Below, piece after piece: positions 1 through 4,729 of a stretch of 5,299 bases of DNA. The number at the start of each line of letters is the position of its first letter. Within the stretch, counting starts at the first letter, position 1. Origin of the DNA: Burkholderiaceae bacterium (GTDB taxonomy: Bacteria > Pseudomonadota > Gammaproteobacteria > Burkholderiales > Burkholderiaceae); contig JAGOCV010000279.1 of NCBI GenBank assembly GCA_017998575.1, positions 1 to 5,299 of the forward strand. The letters run 5' to 3'. Below the pieces are notes generated by a model that was not told the DNA's origin, searched no databases, and saw nothing but the letters and a program-made list of their open reading frames with translations. The translations under genes were made by a program, and so were the position numbers.

Positions 1-56
1 GCTGATGGCTCACCCCGACATGCGCGTGCACGCCCGCCCGCACCCTCCGTTCACCC
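1..56. other. Short leader upstream of the LysR gene; no clear signal
   Basis: This GC- and C-rich stretch precedes the regulator start. I see no convincing -35/-10 pair and no purine-rich ribosome binding site before the ATG at 57; the bases just upstream are pyrimidine-rich. One plus-strand frame stays open from the left edge to a TGA at 74-76, so an upstream gene could end inside the start of the regulator, but 24 codons are too few to judge. No divergent gene starts here: the minus-strand ATG at 19-21 meets a stop after three codons. Confidence 0.3.
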
Positions 57-995
57 ATGGACATCCGGCAGCTTGAATACTTCGTGCGCGTGGCCGAACT
101 CGGCAATGTCACGCGCGCCTCGATCGATCTGGACGTGACGCAGCCGGCGCTCAGCCGCCAGATCCGCCAGCTCGAAACCGAACTGCGCCAGAACCTGCTC
201 ATCCGCCACGGCCGCGGGGTGGAGCTGACGGAAGCCGGCAAGGTGCTGCTCGAACACGCCCGCGTCATCCTGCACCAGCTGCAGCGTGCGCGCGAGGACG
301 TGGGCCGCGTGCGCGGCGGTCTGGGCGGCCATGTGGCGGTGGGGCTGCCCCCGGGCATCGCCAAGATGCTGGCCGTGCCGCTCACGCGGGCCTTCCGCGA
401 GCAGTTGCCCGACGCCACGGTCTCCATCGCCGAAGGGCTCTCGCTGCAGCTGCAGGACCAGCTGATCGGCGGCCACCTCGACGTCGCCCTCCTCTACAAC
501 GCTGCGTGGTCGCCCGAGCTGGAGTGCACCTGCGTGCTGGAAGAAGATTTCTTCCTCGTCACGCTGCGCCGGCCGGGCACGAGCGAAGCGCCGATCGGGC
601 TGCAGGAGCTCGCGGCCGAGCCGCTCATCATCCCGACGCGCTCGCATGCCATCCGCACCCTGGTCGAGTCCCGGCTCGCGGCCATCGGCTGCCGGCCCAC
701 CATCGCGCTGGAAGTGGACGGCATCGCGGCCATCCTCGATCTGGTGGCCGACGGCGCGGGCTCGGCGGTGCTGTCGCTCAACGCGGTCGTGAAGTCGGGC
801 CGCGAGCCGGATTTCGCCTGCCGCCCCATAGCCAACCTGCGCATCGAGCTGATGCAGGCCGTGAGCGCGCGCCGGCCCGCGACGCTCACGCAGCAGGCCG
901 CCATGCAATTGCTGCGCGAAGTGGCGACGAAAGTGCTCAGCCGCGACCCGGTGAACCCTGCGCCATCGCACGCCAGCCCAGGCCCCGCGGCGTAG
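57..995 (+). CDS. LysR-family transcriptional regulator
   Basis: A 312-residue cytoplasmic DNA-binding regulator of normal LysR length. The start is the usual one for the family (MDIRQLEYFVRVAELGNVTR). The winged helix-turn-helix covers about residues 3-62, with the recognition helix around VTQPALSRQIRQLE (27-40) and the conserved LTEAGK at 57-62. A linker helix runs to about residue 90. The effector-binding domain follows (about 92-290), starting HVAVGLPPG and containing the LDVALLYN segment (141-148). The EGLS motif at 126-129 and the overall pattern recall the Nac-like subgroup, judged from memory. The last 15 or so residues are a Pro/Ala-rich tail. The gene converges on the minus-strand catabolic operon and overlaps its last gene by 59 bp. 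It is the likely local regulator, with a small organic acid as probable effector, but it is not divergent from the operon promoter as most LysR genes are. The target site is not shown by the sequence. Confidence 0.95.
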   Translation: MDIRQLEYFVRVAELGNVTRASIDLDVTQPALSRQIRQLETELRQNLLIRHGRGVELTEAGKVLLEHARVILHQLQRAREDVGRVRGGLGGHVAVGLPPGIAKMLAVPLTRAFREQLPDATVSIAEGLSLQLQDQLIGGHLDVALLYNAAWSPELECTCVLEEDFFLVTLRRPGTSEAPIGLQELAAEPLIIPTRSHAIRTLVESRLAAIGCRPTIALEVDGIAAILDLVADGAGSAVLSLNAVVKSGREPDFACRPIANLRIELMQAVSARRPATLTQQAAMQLLREVATKVLSRDPVNPAPSHASPGPAA

Positions 996-1752
996 CGCCG
1001 GGCACGGCGCCCAGGCGCGGGTGGTATTCCGCGCCCACCCATCCTTCGTAGCCCTGCGTATCGAGCAGCGCGAACAACGCGGGCCAGTCCACCGCGTCGT
1101 CGGCCGAAGGCTCGTGCCGACCCGGCACGCCGGCGATCTGCACGTGGCCGATGCGCCCGCTGGCCAGATGTCGGCGCAGGTGCGCCAGGGCATTGCCCTC
1201 GGTGCGTTCGCAGTGGTAGATGTCCATCATCACCTGCACGTTGCGCTCGCCCACCTCGGCGACCAGCGCATGCGCCTCGTCCTGCCGCTGCAGGAAGAAG
1301 CCCGGCATGTCGTGCGCGTTGATGGGCTCGATGAGCACGCCGCGCCCGCTCGCCGCCGCCTTGCGCGCCGCCCAGCGCAGGTTGTCCAGGTAGCACTCGC
1401 GCAGGGCCGTGCGCTCGGCGCCCGGGGGCACCAGGCCCGACATCACGTGCAGCCGGTCGCAGCCCAGCGTGTCGGCCCACGCGAGCGCGCGCAGGAAGGC
1501 GTCATGGAACTCGGCACGCCGCTCGGGCAGGCAGGCCACACCCCGATCCTCGGGGCGGCTGCGCGGCGTCGCGTTGAAGAACAGCAGCTCCAGCCCGTGC
1601 ACCCGCAGCTGCGCAGCCAGTTCGGCGGCCGGCCAGTCGTAGGGAAACAGCAACTCGACCGCCTCGAAACCGTCGCGCGCGGCGGCCTCGAAACGCTGCA
1701 TCAACGGCAGCTCGGTGTAGAGCAGCGTCAGGTTGGCGGCGAAGCCGGGCAT
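937..1752 (-). CDS. hyi: Hydroxypyruvate isomerase-family TIM-barrel protein (Hyi/OtnI-like)
   Basis: A 271-residue predicted cytoplasmic protein of the xylose isomerase-like TIM-barrel superfamily. The family interconverts hydroxypyruvate and tartronate semialdehyde, or 2-oxo- and 3-oxo-tetronate (OtnI). Family hallmarks are FAANLTLLYTELP near the N-terminus (4-16), the AVELLFPYDW strand (31-40), IEPIN with Glu142, MMDIYH with Asp177, HVQIAGVPGRHEP (203-215) and GYEGWVGAEYHP with Glu242. Glu142, Asp177, Gln205 and Glu242 sit where the family has its metal and catalytic residues, as I recall them. Length is slightly above the usual 258-262, owing to a C-terminal tail that overlaps the regulator gene. 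The start lies 3 bp after the dehydrogenase stop (TGA-GCC-ATG) with only a weak ribosome site, so translation is probably coupled. The loop after FFN (58-60) differs from the NLPAGDW-type loop I associate with OtnI, so the substrate is open. The gene symbol is family-level only. Confidence 0.87.
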   Translation of the reverse strand: MPGFAANLTLLYTELPLMQRFEAAARDGFEAVELLFPYDWPAAELAAQLRVHGLELLFFNATPRSRPEDRGVACLPERRAEFHDAFLRALAWADTLGCDRLHVMSGLVPPGAERTALRECYLDNLRWAARKAAASGRGVLIEPINAHDMPGFFLQRQDEAHALVAEVGERNVQVMMDIYHCERTEGNALAHLRRHLASGRIGHVQIAGVPGRHEPSADDAVDWPALFALLDTQGYEGWVGAEYHPRLGAVPGATPRGLGWRAMAQGSPGRG

Positions 1753-1755
1753 GGC

Positions 1756-2703
1756 TCAGACCGGGTCGAGCACGCGCCCCGTGGCGAAGTAGGCCTGCAG
1801 GTTGTCGTACACGCGCTGCTCCATGTCGCGGCGCGTCTCGCGCGTGAAGCCGGCGATGTGCGAGAGCACGACGACGTTGTCCATCGCCAGCAGTTCGGTG
1901 GGCACGTGCGGCTCGTTCTCGAACACATCGAGGCCTGCGCCGGCGATCCGGCCGCCCGAGAGCGCGGCGACCAGCGCCGCCTCGTCGATCACCGAGCCGC
2001 GCGCGATGTTGACCACGATGCCCTGCGGGCCGAGGGCGTCGAGCACCTGAGCCGACACCAGGTGGTGGGTCGTGGGCCCGCCCACGCAGGCCACCACCAG
2101 GAAGTCGCACCACGAGGCCAGCGCCATCAGGTCGGGCACGTGCATGAACGGCGATCCGGCCACGGGGCGGCGCGTGTTGTAGCGCACCTCCATGTCGAAG
2201 CCCGCCGCCCGGCGCGCGATGGCCTGCCCGATGCCGCCAAAGCCCAGCAGGCCCAGCTTCTTGCCGTGCACCCGCGTCATCAGCGGCCGTTGCCCGCCTG
2301 CGGCCCAGCCGCCGGCGCGCACGAAGCGATCGGTGACCGACACCCCGCGCGCGACGTCGATGACCAGGCCCATGGCCAGGTCAGCCACGCAGCCGTTGAG
2401 CACGTCGGGCGTGTTGGAGACCTGGATGCCACGCGCACGCGCCGCGTCCATGTCGATCTTGTCGTAGCCCGCGCCGAAATTGCAGATGGCGCGCAGGGCG
2501 GGCAGCGCGGCCATGGTCTGCGCGGAGCAGCCGAAACGCACATGCGCCGCCACCGCCTCGAACTCGCCGCCGTGCGCCGCGAGGAAGGCTTGCGGATCGG
2601 CCTCCTTCCAGAGGCAATGCACGTCTGCGCCGGGAAGGGTCTGCAGCTGCGCGTCGAGCGGTGCCGAGATGGAATGGGTCTGGAGGACGCGGTGACGGGT
2701 CAT
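1756..2703 (-). CDS. D-isomer-specific 2-hydroxyacid dehydrogenase (hydroxypyruvate/glyoxylate reductase-like)
   Basis: A 315-residue cytoplasmic oxidoreductase interconverting a 2-hydroxy acid and a 2-oxo acid with NAD(P). The N-terminal catalytic domain contains NFGAGYDKID (75-84) and NTPDVL (98-103). The Rossmann dinucleotide motif is GFGGIG (154-159). The catalytic triad is complete: Arg235 in NIARGSVID, Glu264 in DVFENEP and His282 in LSHIAG. The cofactor loop after the second Rossmann strand reads YNTRRP (175-180), basic rather than acidic, suggesting NADP(H) preference. The overall pattern resembles the glyoxylate/hydroxypyruvate and hydroxyphenylpyruvate reductase clade. The catalytic His follows Ser rather than the usual Pro. 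The ATG at 2703 was chosen because similarity begins there (MTRHRVLQTH); residues encoded further upstream in this frame do not look like protein. The ribosome site is weak. It sits third in the four-gene operon, just before the isomerase, so both may share a 2-oxo-acid substrate such as hydroxypyruvate. Confidence 0.92.
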   Translation of the reverse strand: MTRHRVLQTHSISAPLDAQLQTLPGADVHCLWKEADPQAFLAAHGGEFEAVAAHVRFGCSAQTMAALPALRAICNFGAGYDKIDMDAARARGIQVSNTPDVLNGCVADLAMGLVIDVARGVSVTDRFVRAGGWAAGGQRPLMTRVHGKKLGLLGFGGIGQAIARRAAGFDMEVRYNTRRPVAGSPFMHVPDLMALASWCDFLVVACVGGPTTHHLVSAQVLDALGPQGIVVNIARGSVIDEAALVAALSGGRIAGAGLDVFENEPHVPTELLAMDNVVVLSHIAGFTRETRRDMEQRVYDNLQAYFATGRVLDPV

Positions 2704-2727
2704 GGAGTTCGGAGTCCGGTTCGGTGA

Positions 2728-2761
2728 AAAACGGCGTATCTTGCGCCAGTTCCGCCGCTTC
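2728..2761 (-). terminator. Candidate weak terminator or attenuator between the aldolase and dehydrogenase genes
   Basis: On the minus strand, the 3' end of the aldolase gene runs into a possible hairpin. CGGCG (2757-2753) pairs with CGCCG (2736-2732), extended outward by a G-U and two A-U pairs, and is followed directly by five T residues (2731-2727). The loop is long (16 nt). A shorter alternative, GGCG with CGCC and a 7-nt loop, uses the same right arm. The T tract is the only such run in the operon. It ends 23 nt before the dehydrogenase ATG, so it would act inside the operon as partial termination or mRNA-end stabilisation. The long loop and modest stem keep confidence low. Confidence 0.3.
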
Positions 2762-3566
2762 AGTCGCGGTACGACGGATCGATGCGGTCGAGCTTGCGCA
2801 GCAGCGCGGGCCATTCGCGCTCGCCGTGCGGCAGGCGGCGGCCGTCGGCGGCGGGCGTGGGGGCCTGGCGCAGTTGCTGGAAGGTCTTGTCCACCAGGTC
2901 GGTGGCCAGGCTCACGAGCGGGCTGCCGGCCGACATGGCCAGCAACTGCGTCTGGCACGCGCGCTCGAGCCGCTGCATGTTGACGAAGGCCTCGGCCACG
3001 GTGCGGCCCACGGCCAGCAGGCCGTGGTTGCGCAGGATCATCACGTCGTTGTCGCCCAGGTCGGCCACGAGGCGGCGGCGCTCGTCGGTATCGACGGCCA
3101 CGCCTTCGAAGTCGTGATACGCCACGCTGCCGGCGAAGCGCATCGCCGTCTGGTTGATGGGCAGCAGGCCGCATTCGAGCGCCGACACCGCCATGCCGGC
3201 CGGCGTGTGGGTGTGCAGCACGCAGGCCACGTCGTGGCGGGCGCCGTGGATGGCGCTGTGGATCACGTAGCCCGGCAGGTTGATGGTGTAGCGCGGGTCG
3301 GCGTTGGCCAGCACGGTGCCGTCCAGATCCACCTTGATCAGGCTCGACGCCGTGATCTCCTCGTACAGCAGGCCGAACGGATTGATGAGGAAGTGCTCGT
3401 CGCGCCCCGGCACGCGGGCCGAGATGTGGTTGAGGATGCCGTCGCTCATGCCGTAGAGGTCGATCAGCCGGTAGCAGGCGGCCAGGTCGATGCGCGCACG
3501 GCGCTCTTCCTCGCTCATGGCCGTTGCATCGCCCACGGCGACGGGCGGGTTCTGGATGGCATGCAT
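2760..3566 (-). CDS. Class II aldolase/adducin-family protein
   Basis: A 268-residue cytoplasmic protein of the class II aldolase/adducin fold, longer than FucA- or OtnC-type enzymes (about 210-220). Visible signatures are ILNHISARVP (44-53), FLINPFGLLYEEI (59-71), the zinc-ligand pair His118/His120 in LHTHTPAG and the third ligand His181 in LRNHGLL. FucA Glu73 lies 19 residues before its first zinc His; the same spacing lands here on Gly99 in NLPGYVIHSAIH, so the classical acid/base is absent. The region HTHTPAG to VAYHDFEG resembles the adducin head domain. The zinc site is intact, so it may still bind metal and act as a lyase or decarboxylase by another residue, or be non-catalytic. The ATG at 3566 has a ribosome site GGAAAG at 3574-3579, 7 nt upstream, in the 20-bp gap after the binding-protein gene. 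A second Met at residue 17 lacks such a site. Substrate unknown. Confidence 0.9.
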   Translation of the reverse strand: MHAIQNPPVAVGDATAMSEEERRARIDLAACYRLIDLYGMSDGILNHISARVPGRDEHFLINPFGLLYEEITASSLIKVDLDGTVLANADPRYTINLPGYVIHSAIHGARHDVACVLHTHTPAGMAVSALECGLLPINQTAMRFAGSVAYHDFEGVAVDTDERRRLVADLGDNDVMILRNHGLLAVGRTVAEAFVNMQRLERACQTQLLAMSAGSPLVSLATDLVDKTFQQLRQAPTPAADGRRLPHGEREWPALLRKLDRIDPSYRD

Positions 3567-3573
3567 GCTGTGG

Positions 3574-3579
3574 CTTTCC
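3574..3579 (-). promoter_or_regulatory. Ribosome binding site of the aldolase/adducin gene
   Basis: The minus strand reads GGAAAG, seven bases before the ATG at 3566, within the 20-bp gap after the binding-protein stop. It supports this start over the internal Met whose codon begins at 3518. Confidence 0.6.
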
Positions 3580-3586
3580 GCGCGGG

Positions 3587-4585
3587 TCACTGCTTCTCGA
3601 TGTTGGCCTGGCGGATCACCGCGCCCCACTTGGCGGCGTCGCGGATGAAGACCTGCCGCAGCTCTTCCGGCGTGCTCGATGCCGGCTCGATGCCCAGGCC
3701 CAGCAGGCGCTGGCGCAGGTCGGGCGTGGCCAGGGCCTTGTCGATCTCGCGCTGCAGGCGCATCACCACCTCGCGCGGCGTGTTGGCGGGGGCGACGATG
3801 CCGTTCCACGAATCCGACTCATAGCTGGCCAGCGCCGGGATGCCGGCCTCGGCCACGGTGGGCACGTCGGGCAGCACGGTCAGCCGCTTGGGCGACGAGG
3901 TGGCCAGCGCGCGCAGGCTGCCGCCCTTGACCTGGCCGATCACGCCCGTGGTGGTTTCCACGCCCACCTGCACGGTCTGGCCCTTGAGCGCGGTGACGAC
4001 ATCGCCGGTGGACTTGAAGGGCACGATGGGCACGTCCAGGTCGGCCATGGTCAGCAGCAGGCGCGCCGAGAGGTGCTGGGCACTGCCCACGTTGATGGTG
4101 CCGACGTTGAAGCGCGCCGGGTCGCGCCGGGCGGCGGCGAGCGCATCGGCCAGGTTCTTGTGCGGGCTGTCCTTGTCCACCACCACCAGGAAGTGGAAGC
4201 GGCCCAGCGTGGAAATCATGCTGAAGCTGTTGACCGGGTCGTAGGGCAGCGACTTGAACAGCGACGGACTGAAGGCGTTCTGGCCGCTCACCAGCAGCAG
4301 CGTGTAGCCGTCCGGCGCGGCACGGGCCACGGACGACGCGGCCGTGATGCCGCCGGCGCCCGGCGTGTTCTCCACCACCACGGGCTGACCCATCGATTCA
4401 CCCATCTTCTGGGCCAGCGCGCGCGCCACGGTGTCGCCCAGGCCCCCGGGGCCGAAGCCGACGACCAGTTTGAGCGGGCGCGTGGGGAAGTCCTGCGCCG
4501 CGGCGAAGGTGGTGGCGGCCAGCAGGGCCAGTCCGATACAGCGGCGCAGCCAGCGGTGCGGGGAAGCGGGGGCGAAGGCGGGCAT
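3587..4585 (-). CDS. Tripartite tricarboxylate transporter substrate-binding protein (Bug/TctC family)
   Basis: A 332-residue periplasmic solute-binding protein, normal length for Bug proteins. A Sec signal peptide is clear: basic RWLRR (11-15), a hydrophobic core (16-28) and a probable cleavage in AAA-QDFP near residue 30. Bug hallmarks follow: PLKLVVGFGPGGLGDTVAR (37-55), VENTPGAGGI (71-80), PDGYTLLL (91-98), VLPDVPTVAEAGIP (237-250) and NGIVAPANTP (261-270). These proteins bind small carboxylates for TctA/TctB membrane partners or act as sensors; no TctA or TctB gene is in the window. The ATG at 4585 has a good ribosome site (GGAGA at 4591-4595) and places the signal peptide at the N-terminus; residues encoded upstream in frame do not fit. 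It is the first gene of the operon and 20 bp ahead of the aldolase gene. The ligand cannot be read from sequence. Context suggests a hydroxy- or oxo-acid. Confidence 0.95.
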   Translation of the reverse strand: MPAFAPASPHRWLRRCIGLALLAATTFAAAQDFPTRPLKLVVGFGPGGLGDTVARALAQKMGESMGQPVVVENTPGAGGITAASSVARAAPDGYTLLLVSGQNAFSPSLFKSLPYDPVNSFSMISTLGRFHFLVVVDKDSPHKNLADALAAARRDPARFNVGTINVGSAQHLSARLLLTMADLDVPIVPFKSTGDVVTALKGQTVQVGVETTTGVIGQVKGGSLRALATSSPKRLTVLPDVPTVAEAGIPALASYESDSWNGIVAPANTPREVVMRLQREIDKALATPDLRQRLLGLGIEPASSTPEELRQVFIRDAAKWGAVIRQANIEKQ

Positions 4586-4590
4586 GGGTG

Positions 4591-4595
4591 TCTCC
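4591..4595 (-). promoter_or_regulatory. Ribosome binding site of the Bug/TctC gene
   Basis: The minus strand reads GGAGA five bases before the ATG at 4585. It is the best ribosome site in the operon and fixes the start immediately before the signal peptide. Confidence 0.75.
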
Positions 4596-4609
4596 AGAAT
4601 CGTTGTGTT

Positions 4610-4633
4610 CCCGCGCGATGAAGATGGCGCGGG
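4610..4633 (-). repeat. Perfect 7-bp inverted repeat in the operon leader
   Basis: CCCGCGC (4610-4616) and GCGCGGG (4627-4633) are exact reverse complements around a 10-bp spacer (GATGAAGATG on the plus strand). If transcribed, the leader RNA forms a seven-pair all-GC hairpin ending 24 nt before the ATG. If it acts as DNA, it is a dyad of operator type. There is no T tract, so it is not a standard terminator. Confidence 0.5.
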
Positions 4634-4714
4634 GTGCGCGAATTGTTCTGGGTCAAGGCGCCGCCCGCTATGGCGGTTCCGGTACACCAGCCATGCCTTT
4701 TAGGCTTGACTGCG

Positions 4715-4728
4715 CCCGGCGGGCCGGG
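4715..4728 (-). terminator. Short GC hairpin just after the HAD stop codon
   Basis: The minus strand reads CCCGGC-CC-GCCGGG immediately after the HAD stop. In RNA it would form about a five-pair stem with a four-base loop. No T run follows, so any termination would be weak or Rho-assisted. In a GC-rich genome this could be chance. Confidence 0.25.
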
Positions 4729-4729
4729 T

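Larger units (their letters stand above)
4586..4729 (-). promoter_or_regulatory. Probable promoter/leader region of the catabolic operon, rich in inverted repeats
   Basis: This 144-bp gap separates the HAD gene from the first operon gene and is the largest non-coding stretch seen. It is the natural place for the operon promoter. A TTGACC hexamer lies at 4651-4656 on the minus strand, but no good -10 box follows at 16-18 bp, so the promoter is not located with confidence. Inverted repeats are CCCGGC/GCCGGG (4715-4728), GCCT-TTT-AGGC (4695-4705), CCGCC/GGCGG (4661-4676) and CCCGCGC/GCGCGGG (4610-4633). Which of these bind a regulator is unknown. Confidence 0.45.

Noticed and set aside
51..1193. 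A 380-codon minus-strand open frame opposite the LysR gene
   Set aside because: Low-complexity Arg/Ala/His-rich translation without domain features, opposite a clear LysR gene.
1021..2727. A 568-codon open frame on the plus strand, antisense to the isomerase and dehydrogenase genes
   Set aside because: Its protein is rich in His, Arg, Gly, Ala and Val with no recognisable domain, and it is exactly opposite two well-recognised genes. Long antisense open frames are expected where third codon positions are GC-rich.
2704..3174. N-terminal extension of the dehydrogenase to 3174
   Set aside because: The upstream part overlaps the aldolase gene in another frame and reads as Arg/Pro-rich filler; family similarity begins at the ATG at 2703.
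3567..3809. N-terminal extension of the aldolase gene to 3809
   Set aside because: It would lie over the end of the Bug gene in another frame. The ATG at 3566 has a ribosome site and similarity starts shortly after.
2661..3824. A 387-codon plus-strand frame opposite the aldolase gene, and a similar 365-codon frame at 3524-4621 opposite the Bug gene
   Set aside because: Both are antisense shadows with His/Gly/Arg-rich translations and no family resemblance; the minus-strand genes explain the coding signal.
4651..4656. TTGACC as a full sigma-70 promoter
   Set aside because: No acceptable -10 hexamer occurs at normal spacing, so it is noted only as a possible -35 element.
4586..4687. Start of the Bug gene at 4687
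   Set aside because: This would put 34 polar residues in front of a clear signal peptide; the ATG at 4585 has a strong ribosome site.
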